Assembly (NCBI RefSeq): GCF_020447225.1
Contig: NZ_JAJAEO010000184.1
Span: forward strand, 1 to 64,000
Origin: Methylophaga pinxianii
GTDB lineage: Bacteria > Pseudomonadota > Gammaproteobacteria > Nitrosococcales > Methylophagaceae
Direction of reading: 5' to 3'
Length of the DNA stretch: 64,000 nt
Shown: positions 30,101 to 39,485 of the stretch, piece after piece
Layout: each line of letters starts with the position of its first letter
How positions within the stretch are numbered: position 1 is the stretch's first letter
Made by a program: the position numbers and the translations under genes
Notes under the pieces: model-generated
What the model was told of the DNA's origin: nothing
Databases searched by the model: none
The model's input: only the letters and a program-made list of their open reading frames with translations

Positions 30101-31378
30101 ATGCGCAACAGCGCATGGATTGGCATCGATTTCGGCACCTCTGGGTGCCGGGTTTGCGCGATTAATGATTCCGGTCATGTTATCGCCCAAACTGAACAGG
30201 TTATTCCACGCTCTTCACAATCCTACCCTTCTCCATCAGAACAGGCTCAAATCCTGTTTGATGCGTTAAGCGATCTGTTAAATCAGCTTCCCGAATTTTT
30301 GATTGACGCTATTTGTATTGATGCCACCTCAGGCTCAGTAATGCTGTGTGATTCACAAGCAAAGCCGTTAAGTGAAATGCTGATGTATAACGATGCTCGC
30401 GCTACCCAAGAAAGTGAAACAATCACCAGCATTGCCCCCAGCGATTCAGCAACGTTGAGTGCCAGCAGTGGTTTGGCAAAACTGCTCTATTTCCAGTCAA
30501 CGCGGGTACTACCGGCCAAATATCATTTATTGCATCAAGCCGATTGGTTAGCGATCCAATTAGGCGCCAGACCCGGTGTAACTGATTACAACAATGCCTT
30601 GAAATCGGGCTTTGATGTCATCAACCATCGCTGGCCGGATTGGCTGTCTTGTTTAACAGCATTGGCTGTATTGCCCGAAGTGGTTGCGCCAGGCGCCATT
30701 ATTGGCAAACTCTCAAAGACCGCAATGCAAAAACTGCGACTGACACAAGACACGCCACCAAAGATCAAAGCCGGTACAACAGATAGTCTTGCAGCATTTA
30801 TAGCCACAGGTGCAAATAAAATAGGTGATGGGGTGACATCTCTGGGCTCGACCCTGGTGTTGAAGTTGCTATGCCAACACCCTGTTTATGATGCACAAAG
30901 GGGTATTTACAGCCATAAACTGGGAAAACATTGGCTTTGCGGTGGAGCGTCTAATACCGGTGGCACAGTGTTAAGACATTTTTTTACTGATGAGCAGTTA
31001 ATCACATTAAGCCAGAAAATTGATTTAAATGCGGTACCACCTGATTTTTATCCGTTGCTAAAACCTGGTGAGCGTTTTCCAATTGCAGATGTAAACCATC
31101 CACCTCGACTGACACCTCGGCCAGCTGAAGATCAGTTGTTTTTACATGGCATACTCATGGGAATCGCGCGTATCGAGAAAGCCGGATACGATTGTTTAGA
31201 AATACGAAGTAAGACAAAATTACAATCTATCCGAACAGTTGGTGGCGGTTCCCGAAATACGGTATGGAGCCAGATTCGCCAATCTCTTTTGCAGGTTCCT
31301 TTTGAAGCAACTAATCATACCGATGCCGCTTACGGTAGTGCATTACTGGCTAAAGATGGACTTACATTATTCCAATAA
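30101..31378 (+). CDS. FGGY-family carbohydrate kinase
   Basis: A 425-residue sugar kinase with ATP fold motif IGIDFGTSGCRVCAINDSG at residues 7-25 and the catalytic aspartate in AGTTDSLAAF near 225. The adenosine motif TVGGGSRNTVWSQI is near the C-terminus. The short length and the opening resemble D-ribulokinase-like proteins of cyanobacteria and plants more than glycerol or xylulose kinase. It is three bases after queF and 11 bp before cysZ. The substrate is not proven. Confidence 0.85.
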   Translation: MRNSAWIGIDFGTSGCRVCAINDSGHVIAQTEQVIPRSSQSYPSPSEQAQILFDALSDLLNQLPEFLIDAICIDATSGSVMLCDSQAKPLSEMLMYNDARATQESETITSIAPSDSATLSASSGLAKLLYFQSTRVLPAKYHLLHQADWLAIQLGARPGVTDYNNALKSGFDVINHRWPDWLSCLTALAVLPEVVAPGAIIGKLSKTAMQKLRLTQDTPPKIKAGTTDSLAAFIATGANKIGDGVTSLGSTLVLKLLCQHPVYDAQRGIYSHKLGKHWLCGGASNTGGTVLRHFFTDEQLITLSQKIDLNAVPPDFYPLLKPGERFPIADVNHPPRLTPRPAEDQLFLHGILMGIARIEKAGYDCLEIRSKTKLQSIRTVGGGSRNTVWSQIRQSLLQVPFEATNHTDAAYGSALLAKDGLTLFQ

Positions 31379-31389
31379 AGGATTGAAAA

Positions 31390-32145
31390 ATGGGTGATTT
31401 TATCCAAGGCGCGCGTTATTTACTCAGTGGCTTCAAACTCATCAATCAACCTGGCGTACGTCGGTTTGCCTTTATACCTATTTTAATAAATACCCTGCTG
31501 TTTGCTGGTGCAATCTGGTTTGGTATCAGTCAATTTGATTATTGGATGGTGCAGTTAACCCCTACCTGGTTACCAGAGTGGTTATCCAATGCATTGATGT
31601 GGATCCTCTGGCCTTTGTTTGCCATTTTAATTGTGTTAATTGTGTTTTTTACCTTTTCCATTCTTGCCAACATTGTGGCCGCACCATTCAATGGATTATT
31701 GGCTGAAGCCGTGGAGAAACGCCTTTCAAACCAAGCTCCACCTGAACAGACGTTTTGGCAATTGATCGCCGATACGCCAAGAATGATCTTTAATGAATTA
31801 CGCAAACTGGCTTATTTGCTGAAATGGATGATTCCGTTATTTATTCTGTCCTGGATCCCGGGCCTGAACCTCATCGCCCCGCTACTTTGGCTGTTTTTTT
31901 CCAGTTGGACTTTGGCGCTGGACTATCATGACTATCCGCTGGGAAATCATTTAATGGGATTCAAACAACAGCGCGAACTGCTGAGAACCAGACGGCCATT
32001 GGCGTTAGGCTTTGGCATGACCACTCTGGGCGCGACGATGATTCCCATCTTGAATTTTCTGATTATTCCAGTTGCTGTAGCTGGTGCGACAGCTCTGTAT
32101 GTCGGACGCTTACAAAACCTGACAGTACCGCCAATTACCAATTAA
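31390..32145 (+). CDS. cysZ: Sulfate transporter CysZ
   Basis: A 251-residue EI24/CysZ integral membrane protein, about four membrane-spanning parts (about 25-50, 70-100, 145-175, 205-240). [32 protein letters not shown] at the start and the [19 protein letters not shown] stretch near 95-113 are CysZ hallmarks. CysZ mediates sulfate entry for cysteine synthesis. Here it follows queF and a sugar kinase instead of cysK. The stop shares TTAA with the convergent PKHD hydroxylase gene. Confidence 0.92.
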   Translation: MGDFIQGARYLLSGFKLINQPGVRRFAFIPILINTLLFAGAIWFGISQFDYWMVQLTPTWLPEWLSNALMWILWPLFAILIVLIVFFTFSILANIVAAPFNGLLAEAVEKRLSNQAPPEQTFWQLIADTPRMIFNELRKLAYLLKWMIPLFILSWIPGLNLIAPLLWLFFSSWTLALDYHDYPLGNHLMGFKQQRELLRTRRPLALGFGMTTLGATMIPILNFLIIPVAVAGATALYVGRLQNLTVPPITN

Positions 32146-32825
32146 CTATCCGCCCACATGCGTAATAAATTGTGATAAGTCCCGGCGAGACTGATGACTT
32201 GCGGATCTTTGCCACCCAATTGCTGGGTTAAGGTTTGAATAGACTGGTCCAATTGGAAAAGCAACGCACGCTGTGCATCATCCCGTACCATACTTTGTAT
32301 CCAAAAAAATGAGCTTATCCGTGCGCCTCGTGTCACCGGTGTGACGTGATGCAGACTGCTCGAAGGATATAACACCATTGATCCGGCTGAAAGTTTTACC
32401 TGTTGGTTACCATATGTATCCTCTATCGTGAGTACCCCACCATCGTATTCTTCAGGCTCTGAAAAGAATAAAGTTGCAGACAAATCACTGCGTATCCGAA
32501 AGTTGGTACCCCGTAATACACGAATAGCGTTATCTACATGCGTTTGGAACTCCTGTCCTCCGGCATAGTGATTAAATAATGGGGGGAAAACTTTTAACGG
32601 TAAGGCCGCGGACATGAATAATGAACTGGCACCTAATGCATCTTGAATGAAATCACCGATTTGCCTGGCAACGGCGCTATCCTCAGGTAATTGCATATTA
32701 TTTTTTGCCAGTGCCGACTGATGGCCAGAGGTCACGTTACCATCTACCCATTCTGCTTTATCCAGAAGTTTTCGACATTCTTTGACCTGGGCTTTGGTTA
32801 ATACATCAGCAATGCTCAATAACAT
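32142..32825 (-). CDS. piuC: PKHD-type Fe(II)/2-oxoglutarate hydroxylase (PiuC/YbiX)
   Basis: A 227-residue dioxygenase. The facial triad is H96 and D98 (FQTHVDN) with H159 in [10 protein letters not shown], and the 2-oxoglutarate contact is likely R169 in TRGAR. Family members are encoded beside catecholate siderophore receptors in Pseudomonas (piuC-piuA) and E. coli (ybiX-fiu), and are induced by iron starvation. Here the same order holds: it lies 102 bp downstream of the TonB receptor, with a strong hairpin between. The substrate is unknown. Confidence 0.93.
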   Translation of the reverse strand: MLLSIADVLTKAQVKECRKLLDKAEWVDGNVTSGHQSALAKNNMQLPEDSAVARQIGDFIQDALGASSLFMSAALPLKVFPPLFNHYAGGQEFQTHVDNAIRVLRGTNFRIRSDLSATLFFSEPEEYDGGVLTIEDTYGNQQVKLSAGSMVLYPSSSLHHVTPVTRGARISSFFWIQSMVRDDAQRALLFQLDQSIQTLTQQLGGKDPQVISLAGTYHNLLRMWADS

Positions 32826-32855
32826 CTGGATAACCTTTTTATTCTTTAAAACGAA

Positions 32856-32889
32856 ATAGTCTCTGTGAATCGAAACTCACAGAGACTAT
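32856..32889 (-). terminator. Hairpin between TonB receptor and piuC
   Basis: A perfect 13-bp inverted repeat, ATAGTCTCTGTGA at 32856-32868 and its complement at 32877-32889, with an 8-base loop. It lies after the receptor stop codon. On the minus strand it is followed by TTTCGTTTT, a moderate U-rich tail. It could terminate part of the transcripts, or stabilise the receptor message and reduce piuC expression. Confidence 0.65.
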
Positions 32890-32927
32890 AACGAAATTAT
32901 ACTGGCAGCTAGATGCCATCGAAGTTT

Positions 32928-35114
32928 TTAATAATTAAAGTTCAATGTCAAAAATGCTGAACGACCTGGCGCCATGACAGCATAGTGACGGAAATAAGTC
33001 GCACTGAAATAACGTTCATCAGTAAGGTTTTGTATATTCAGCTGTAAGTCGAGATTTTGGTTAATGTCATATTTTGCCATTGCATCCCAACGCACATAAG
33101 ACGGAATGTGGCCGGTATTGCCTGGGTTTGCATAGACTTTATCCATAAAGAATGCACCGCCACCCAAAGTCAGGTCATCCAGAACCCGATAAGTTGACCA
33201 GATACTTGCACTCTGTCTGGCAACGCCCGGTAATTGTTTGCCTTCCGTTCCGGCAGCCCCAAACTGATTAAGATCAGGATCAGTACCCTCTTTAGTTTGC
33301 TTGGCATCCAGATAAGTATAGCCACCAAATACATTCCAGCGGTCAGTAATCTGGCCGGCAAAACTTAACTCAAAACCATTTACTTCGGCCTCACCGGCAT
33401 TAGAAATAGTATTGCCCGTGGTTACCCGCGCATTCGTTTTACGTGTATGAAATACTGCAGCCGTTAACTCCAGATTTTCCATTACATTCCACTTGGTCCC
33501 AATTTCAAAAGTTTTACTTCTTTCAGGATCCAAATCTTCTGTTTCAGACACCAATTGACCACCGGCGTACTCAAAATCACCCAACGATAGGCCAACTGGA
33601 GATGAAGATGTCGCATAAGCAGCATACACATTTAAATCAGGCTGGATTTTGTATACTAATCCAAGCTGATAGTTGAAGAAATCCTTATCATTTTCCAGAG
33701 TTTCAATTGGTGCGCCAGTAGTAGAATTACTGCGATCATATTCCGTTTGATAATCATCATAACGAATACCCGCATTTAACAACCACTTCTCACTTAGCTC
33801 CATGGTGTCAAAGACATATACAGAACGGTTAACGGTTTCCGCTTCGGTTCCAGCAAAGTTATCACGTAAAACAGGGTTGTATGCAACATCGTTATCTGGG
33901 TCATCAATGGAAGTCAGATTACCACCAATTATTCCACCACCATTAAAACCACGATTACGGTTTTCTTCACGGCTTATCTCAAACCCTGTATTGAGCGTGT
34001 GTTTGATGAAACCTGTATCAAAGGCCAGTGACAGATCGGTTAAGTTAGTAATAGTTTCTGTCCGGTTACCCCTGTCGCGTGTGTTCGCTCTATTAATAAG
34101 ACCGGAGGCAAACTGTGCACTGCTCACATTAGGCCGTTGAACAAAATATTCATTGGTTGTGAGTCCATAACGCGTGGTATTGGTCAGTCTGACGCGTTCA
34201 TTGAAGTCATGACTAATGGTAAGAGTCGCAATATCAGACTCTGTTTCCATAAAATCACGACCATTTACCCCATACCACTTGTCTTCATTGCCTACAGGTG
34301 AACCTTGCGGTAAACCATCAGCATCCTGGATATATGGCAAACCCCAATCAGGTGTGTCGTCAGTTTCCAGGTGATACCAACTTACCGTTGCACTGGTTGG
34401 AGAATTCAAACCCAATGTCAGCGATGGCATCATGCCCCATCTTTTAACTTCGACTTCATCACGACCGGCAACATCAGCATCATGCACCATACCCACCATA
34501 CGGAAGGCGGCGTTATCACCTAACATCGTATTGCCATCAATGGTTGCACGCCGATAACTATCTGTGCCAAAACCGACAGAGCCCGACAGAAAATCGCCTT
34601 CTCTCGCCTGTTTAGTCACTAAATTGATACTGCCGCCGGCAGAACCACGACCATCAAACGCCCCACTTGGACCTTTAAGAATTTCCATTTGCTCAATTGC
34701 AAAAATTTCACGGGTTTGTGAACCAATATCACGAACCCCATCGACATAAATAGAGGCAAAGGCATCAAAACCACGAATAAACGGACGATCACCAATGGCG
34801 ATGCCACCTTCGCCGCCACCCAAGGTAATACCCGGCGTCATACGCAATGCTTCTGAGAAGGTTTGTGAACCACTGTCCTGTATAACTTGTTCCGAGATCA
34901 CGGTAACCGATTTAGGCATATCGATTAAATCAGCAGTAAATTTACGATTTGCCGATTTGTCGATTTTATAAGCACCTTCTTCTTGAGCTTGAACTTCAAC
35001 TCTGGGCAAATTCACAGATTCTTCAGCATAGGCAGCGGAGCCGAATGCGAGAGTAATCGCAGATACAATTGGTTTGAGTTTAAAATTTCGCGTTCTGCGA
35101 ATGCCTGTTGCCAT
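32928..35114 (-). CDS. TonB-dependent catecholate siderophore receptor (Fiu-like)
   Basis: A 728-residue outer-membrane receptor. The signal peptide is unusually basic (ATGIRRTRNFKLKP) and ends near AAYAE (residue 30). Possible TonB box region LPRVEVQAQ follows, then the plug domain (about 50-165; DMPKSVTVISEQVIQDSG and ILKGPSGAFDGRGSAGGSINLVTK). The 22-stranded barrel ends with the aromatic LTLNFNY. Sequence style and the adjacent piuC fit Fiu/PiuA, importers of Fe3+-catechol complexes. A Fur-like box lies 50-70 bp before the start. Confidence 0.93.
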   Translation of the reverse strand: MATGIRRTRNFKLKPIVSAITLAFGSAAYAEESVNLPRVEVQAQEEGAYKIDKSANRKFTADLIDMPKSVTVISEQVIQDSGSQTFSEALRMTPGITLGGGEGGIAIGDRPFIRGFDAFASIYVDGVRDIGSQTREIFAIEQMEILKGPSGAFDGRGSAGGSINLVTKQAREGDFLSGSVGFGTDSYRRATIDGNTMLGDNAAFRMVGMVHDADVAGRDEVEVKRWGMMPSLTLGLNSPTSATVSWYHLETDDTPDWGLPYIQDADGLPQGSPVGNEDKWYGVNGRDFMETESDIATLTISHDFNERVRLTNTTRYGLTTNEYFVQRPNVSSAQFASGLINRANTRDRGNRTETITNLTDLSLAFDTGFIKHTLNTGFEISREENRNRGFNGGGIIGGNLTSIDDPDNDVAYNPVLRDNFAGTEAETVNRSVYVFDTMELSEKWLLNAGIRYDDYQTEYDRSNSTTGAPIETLENDKDFFNYQLGLVYKIQPDLNVYAAYATSSSPVGLSLGDFEYAGGQLVSETEDLDPERSKTFEIGTKWNVMENLELTAAVFHTRKTNARVTTGNTISNAGEAEVNGFELSFAGQITDRWNVFGGYTYLDAKQTKEGTDPDLNQFGAAGTEGKQLPGVARQSASIWSTYRVLDDLTLGGGAFFMDKVYANPGNTGHIPSYVRWDAMAKYDINQNLDLQLNIQNLTDERYFSATYFRHYAVMAPGRSAFLTLNFNY

Positions 35115-35163
35115 GGTGTTATCCTTCTGAAAGTCGCTATTGTAAAGAAATGTAAAGGCGAAT

Positions 35164-35182
35164 AATAATAGTTCTCATTAAG
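35164..35182 (-). promoter_or_regulatory. Fur-like box upstream of the TonB receptor
   Basis: The 19-mer at 35164-35182 matches the Fur consensus GATAATGATAATCATTATC at 12 of 19 positions; on the minus strand it reads AATGAGAACTATTATT. It lies 50-68 bp upstream of the receptor start, the expected place for an iron-repressed promoter. Confidence 0.6.
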
Positions 35183-35301
35183 GTGTCAAGAACTTTTCAT
35201 TACTAGGCTGTGATTTTTCCACATCAAAGTAATGATTCAGAAGAAACGCAGAAGAGAAATTAACAGAAAATGCGGGTTATAGAAGAATCTGCTTGCAGAA
35301 A

Positions 35302-35505
35302 TTATTTAAAAACGATCTCATCAAGCAAAGATTCAATTTGGTAATCACAAGACCCACAACCTGAAATTGCGCCTGTTTTACGAGAAATTGTGTCGCTATC
35401 AACGATACCCTGCTCAACCAGGCTGATGATTTTACCGCGGGTGGTACCACTGCAATCACAGATCACTTCATTGGCTCTTTCGTCGATGTTATTGTTTTTG
35501 TCCAT
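35302..35505 (-). CDS. bfd: Bfd-like [2Fe-2S] ferredoxin
   Basis: A 67-residue bacterioferritin-associated ferredoxin-type protein. The cluster cysteines are C16 and C18 (CDC) and C50 and C53 (CGSC), in the usual C-x-C...C-x2-C pattern. Bfd delivers electrons to bacterioferritin to release stored iron, and bfd is often induced in iron shortage, so its place upstream of the receptor is fitting. No bfr gene is in the window. A downstream region of 187 bp to the receptor start contains the Fur-like box. AGG is 8 bp before the ATG. Confidence 0.88.
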   Translation of the reverse strand: MDKNNNIDERANEVICDCSGTTRGKIISLVEQGIVDSDTISRKTGAISGCGSCDYQIESLLDEIVFK

Positions 35506-35648
35506 GATCTTTACCTGGCGATAATAAATTTTGAGAAGAAATTTCAGCTTTGGTTTAGCATATTAAACAGCGTCAGATAGGATTAACTCAAGTTATTGAG
35601 GTTGTAGCTTCATTCTGTAACTTTTGTGAATAATATCTCTTGCCCAGT

Positions 35649-35676
35649 TCGACAGAACCTTCCCGAATATTATCCT
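35649..35676 (+). promoter_or_regulatory. Possible sigma-70 promoter of opgGH
   Basis: TCGACA at 35649-35654 and TATCCT at 35671-35676 are separated by 16 bp, 31 bp before the opgG ATG. AAGGA follows at 35692-35696. The -35 matches five of six and the -10 four of six of the consensus. Confidence 0.4.
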
Positions 35677-35706
35677 GTTTTAATACCGCAATAAGGATTT
35701 AACCGC

Positions 35707-37290
35707 ATGTTGAGTAATCATTCTCTACATCAAAAAATCGAGTTATCAATCTCTTTAAAAACTTTTTTAGTTTTTTTAAGCACTGTTTTTTTTACATTAT
35801 TTATACAAACCACATTCGCAGAAACCAATGGGGATAAGCCTTCTGAAGGTACTGAGTTTTCTCGGGATACGGTTATTGAACTAGCTCGACAGCTTGCAGA
35901 GCAGCCTTTCAAAGAACCTGCCAATGCACCAGAAGAATTAAAAAAGCTCGACTATTCCACCTATCGTCAAATCAACTTTCAGGAAAATGCAGCCATCTGG
36001 GGTGGCACGCCGACAAAATTTTCTGTGCAATTATTTGCGCCAGGTTTTTTATATAAGGATTTAATTGATATCGATGTCGTGGAGAGCGGCAAATCATTCC
36101 CGCTGGAATTATCTGAAACTTCGTTTAAGGTGCCAAATGAGGCCATTGGTCAAAAATTAGTAGAAGTGGGTAAATATGCGGGGCTTCGACTGCACTATCC
36201 ATTAAACAATGAAAACTATCAGGATGAGTTTATTGTTTTTCAGGGTGCGAGTTATTTTCGTGTGGTGTCTAAAGGCCAGCTTTACGGAATTTCTGCTCGG
36301 GGCTTAGCAATTGATGTTGCACAACCCAAAGGCGAAGAATTCCCTGTTTTTAAACGATTCTGGATTGAACGTCCCTCCTCCAGCCAGGATGCTATCGTGG
36401 TACATGCTTTGCTGGATAGTAAAAGTGTCGCGGGTGCATACCGTTTTGGGATTCATCCCGGCTCACCCAGCACCATTGACGTAAATGCCGTTTTGTTTCC
36501 TCGTACCGATATTAAACATGTTGGACTGGCGCCATTGACATCGATGTTTATGTACGGCGGTATGGATAGGCCAGATCGGCTTGATTATCGCCCTGCTGTA
36601 CATGACTCAGAAGGCCTGCAGATGCGTAACGGCAAAGGTGAACGCTTATGGCGTCCATTAAACAATCCACAAACGTTACAGATTAGTGCGTTTATGGATG
36701 AAAATCCAAAAGGCTTTGGTTTGATTCAACGGCAGCGTGACTTTGCCTATTATCAGGATCTTGAGGCCAACTATCACCAACGACCATCCGCCTGGATACA
36801 ACCGGTTGGTGATTGGGGTAAAGGTCAGGTTGAGCTGGTGGAGATTCCCTCAGATTCAGAAGAAAATGACAATATCGTAGCTTACTGGAAACCTGCTGAC
36901 GGGTTAAAAAAAGGCGAAGCATTTGAATATGCCTACAAGCTGACATCACCGGACGATGTTCCGGCAAGTGAATCCAAACCGCGGATTGTGCGTAGTACCA
37001 GCGGGCTTAAATTATTTGATGGCAATAAAGAAATTATTATTGATTACAGCAACATTGATAGTAATGATATTGAACAAATTGACGTAGTCGCGCATATCAA
37101 CCAAGGAAAAATCATTGAACGACGAATCGAACCGCATCCCTATATCAATGGAGCGAGAGTCATTATCACTTTTGATCCCGAAGATGCCGATGTCGCTGAA
37201 ATACGCGTACAGTTAAATAAAGATAATAAATACGCAGCACCCACCTGGCTTTACAGATGGCTAAACAGGGATTGGAATAATTATCTATGA
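35707..37290 (+). CDS. opgG: Glucan biosynthesis protein OpgG (MdoG)
   Basis: A 527-residue periplasmic protein needed for osmoregulated periplasmic glucan synthesis, probably for branching or export. An N-terminal signal segment (about 19-38, FLVFLSTVFFTLFIQTTFAE) leads to the MdoG domain (about 45-525). YSTYRQINFQENAAIWGG, RGLAIDVAQPKGEEFPVFKRFWIERP and PKGFGLIQRQRDFAYYQDLEANYHQRPSAWI are strongly conserved. Length fits E. coli OpgG (511). The last 4 bases overlap the start of opgH. Confidence 0.97.
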   Translation: MLSNHSLHQKIELSISLKTFLVFLSTVFFTLFIQTTFAETNGDKPSEGTEFSRDTVIELARQLAEQPFKEPANAPEELKKLDYSTYRQINFQENAAIWGGTPTKFSVQLFAPGFLYKDLIDIDVVESGKSFPLELSETSFKVPNEAIGQKLVEVGKYAGLRLHYPLNNENYQDEFIVFQGASYFRVVSKGQLYGISARGLAIDVAQPKGEEFPVFKRFWIERPSSSQDAIVVHALLDSKSVAGAYRFGIHPGSPSTIDVNAVLFPRTDIKHVGLAPLTSMFMYGGMDRPDRLDYRPAVHDSEGLQMRNGKGERLWRPLNNPQTLQISAFMDENPKGFGLIQRQRDFAYYQDLEANYHQRPSAWIQPVGDWGKGQVELVEIPSDSEENDNIVAYWKPADGLKKGEAFEYAYKLTSPDDVPASESKPRIVRSTSGLKLFDGNKEIIIDYSNIDSNDIEQIDVVAHINQGKIIERRIEPHPYINGARVIITFDPEDADVAEIRVQLNKDNKYAAPTWLYRWLNRDWNNYL

Positions 37291-39431
37291 GTCTAGATTT
37301 AGTGGTTGATAATACTGACAACAACGTCACATACGAACGTGCACTCCCCGAGGAGGCCCCGCTCTCCATGCCTCGACATGGCGTGTATGAGCAGGGTTTG
37401 TCCATGCGGCATAATCAACGGACATTTTTTTATATATTAAGAACGTTGATATCCCGCTTGTTTGTTCTGACAGTGATGCTGGGATTATCCTACTACGGTA
37501 TTACAGAAATCTATGGTGTATTAAGCACCACCAACAATGTTACCTACCTGCAATGGTTGTTTTTGATTCTGTTTAGCATCAACTTTTTATGGGTTTCTTT
37601 TGCCTTTGCTCAGGCGTTGTTGGGTTTTTTACTCCACCTCAAACCACGACTGATTAAACAGCCTGAAAAAGAAGCCGACTTCATCACGGCGATTCTACTG
37701 CCTATCTATAACGAAGATCCCCATCGTATCAGGGCTGCACTGAAGGTAATGCGAGATGATTTGCTGGAGAAGGCTCCCGGTAAGTACGCTTTTTTTATTC
37801 TCAGTGACACTAACAAGGCAGATGCCTGGATTGCTGAAGAGCAAGCATTTTTTGATTTAGTGAATAAGGATGTTAGTGGTTGTCCGGTCTATTATCGCCG
37901 ACGACAAAATAATCACGAACGCAAAGCCGGTAATATTGGTGATTGGGTGAAGCGTTGGGGCGCAGCCTATGAGGCTATGATTGTATTAGATGCCGACAGC
38001 GTTATGAGTGCTGATTGTATGCTGACGTTATCCCGTAGAATGGCAGCTTCACCCGGAGTCGGGCTTATTCAGACCTTACCAACCATTGTCAGAGCCAATA
38101 CGCTGTATGGTCGATTACAGCAATTCGCCAATCATTGCTTTGGTCCTATTTATGCCGAAGGTTTATCTGCCTGGCATGGCTTGTCGTCGAATTTTTGGGG
38201 CCATAACGCCATTATCCGAACCCGTGCTTTTGCCGAATCCTCGCATCTGCCCATTTTGCCAGGTAAACCACCTTTTGGTGGACATGTATTAAGCCATGAC
38301 TTTATTGAAGCGGCATTGCTGCGACGTGCAGGTTGGGGCGTCAGATTTGATACCGACATACAGGCCACATTTGAAGAATCGCCTCCATCATTAATTGATG
38401 TCATGATTCGTGATCGGCGCTGGTGTCAGGGCAATCTGCAACATACCCCGTTTATGTTTGCTCAAGGTTTTGTTTTGCCTACCCGCTTGCATATTTTTTC
38501 AGGATTAATGTCTTATCTGAGCGCCGTTTTCTGGCTGTCGTTAATCGTGGTCGGTTTAGCCATAGCTGTTCAAGCTCGCTATGTGCGGCCTGAATATTTT
38601 GCCAATCCTTCACTATTTCCGACCTGGCCGGTATTTGACTCGGAACGTGCGCTGACCTTGTTTTTTGTCTCGATGGCCATTGTCATTGCACCGAAAATAT
38701 TTGGCTGGTTTGCCGCGTTAATTAATATCCCCAGATGCATGAAATTTGGTGGACCCATACTACTAACATTAAGCACCCTGACCGAGATGATCATGTCAGC
38801 TTTGTATGCACCAATTTTAATGGTGCATCAGTTTGGCGTCGTGGTGAGTATTTTCCGGGGTAAAGATAGTGGCTGGATGCCTCAATCTCGTGATGATGGC
38901 GCCTTAAGCTGGGCAGCTGTGGCAAGAGCGCATGCTGGGCATACTTTATTTGGTATTATTCTCGCCACCATTTCATTACTGCTCAGTAAAGAATTGTTTT
39001 ATTGGTTATTGCCCATTACCGGGGGATTAATGTTATCGATCCCCTTATCCTGGCTAAGCGGCGGTACCCGGCGCACCAAACTGATTAAATGGCTGGGTTT
39101 GCTTCGGGCCCCAGAGGAAAGGCGTCCTGCTCCCATTTTGGTAGGATTGGAGCAACAACTTTCTCAACTGACTCACCAGCCTTACCAACATGCTTTCATT
39201 CGTTTGTTGCGTGATCCAGAGCTGTGCGACTGGCATATTGCACAATTACCTGATAACTCAGGCAATCCGCCGGAATTTCATCCTCCACGGATACTGGCAG
39301 AATGGAAGGTAAAACATGCCAATAGTATGCAACAACTTGAATCCTGGCTTGAACCTGCAGAATCATTAGCATTTTTAAATCAGCGGGATTGTTTGCAACA
39401 ATTAAAAAGTCTGGAAAAACATTTTCGATAA
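37287..39431 (+). CDS. opgH: Glucan glucosyltransferase OpgH (MdoH)
   Basis: A 714-residue inner-membrane family-2 glycosyltransferase making the beta-1,2-glucan backbone from UDP-glucose. About eight hydrophobic segments surround the cytoplasmic GT2 domain (about 130-350) with DADSVMSADCM (the DxD-like motif), and QxxRW as RDRRWCQGNLQH. It is shorter at the N-terminus than E. coli OpgH (847 residues), which lacks here most of the FtsZ-interacting N-terminal region. The gene is coupled to opgG by ATGA. Confidence 0.96.
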   Translation: MSLDLVVDNTDNNVTYERALPEEAPLSMPRHGVYEQGLSMRHNQRTFFYILRTLISRLFVLTVMLGLSYYGITEIYGVLSTTNNVTYLQWLFLILFSINFLWVSFAFAQALLGFLLHLKPRLIKQPEKEADFITAILLPIYNEDPHRIRAALKVMRDDLLEKAPGKYAFFILSDTNKADAWIAEEQAFFDLVNKDVSGCPVYYRRRQNNHERKAGNIGDWVKRWGAAYEAMIVLDADSVMSADCMLTLSRRMAASPGVGLIQTLPTIVRANTLYGRLQQFANHCFGPIYAEGLSAWHGLSSNFWGHNAIIRTRAFAESSHLPILPGKPPFGGHVLSHDFIEAALLRRAGWGVRFDTDIQATFEESPPSLIDVMIRDRRWCQGNLQHTPFMFAQGFVLPTRLHIFSGLMSYLSAVFWLSLIVVGLAIAVQARYVRPEYFANPSLFPTWPVFDSERALTLFFVSMAIVIAPKIFGWFAALINIPRCMKFGGPILLTLSTLTEMIMSALYAPILMVHQFGVVVSIFRGKDSGWMPQSRDDGALSWAAVARAHAGHTLFGIILATISLLLSKELFYWLLPITGGLMLSIPLSWLSGGTRRTKLIKWLGLLRAPEERRPAPILVGLEQQLSQLTHQPYQHAFIRLLRDPELCDWHIAQLPDNSGNPPEFHPPRILAEWKVKHANSMQQLESWLEPAESLAFLNQRDCLQQLKSLEKHFR

Positions 39432-39446
39432 AAAAACACTGCTACA

Positions 39447-39477
39447 ACTCAGCCAGTACATTGGTTGCTGGCTGAGT
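39447..39477. terminator. Hairpin between convergent opgH and methyltransferase genes
   Basis: A perfect 10-bp stem, ACTCAGCCAG (39447-39456) with CTGGCTGAGT (39468-39477), and an 11-base loop. It lies between the two convergent stop codons and could act in either direction; an A-run at 39430-39437 would give a U-run on the minus strand slightly downstream. Confidence 0.6.
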
Positions 39478-39485
39478 ATTTGAAT

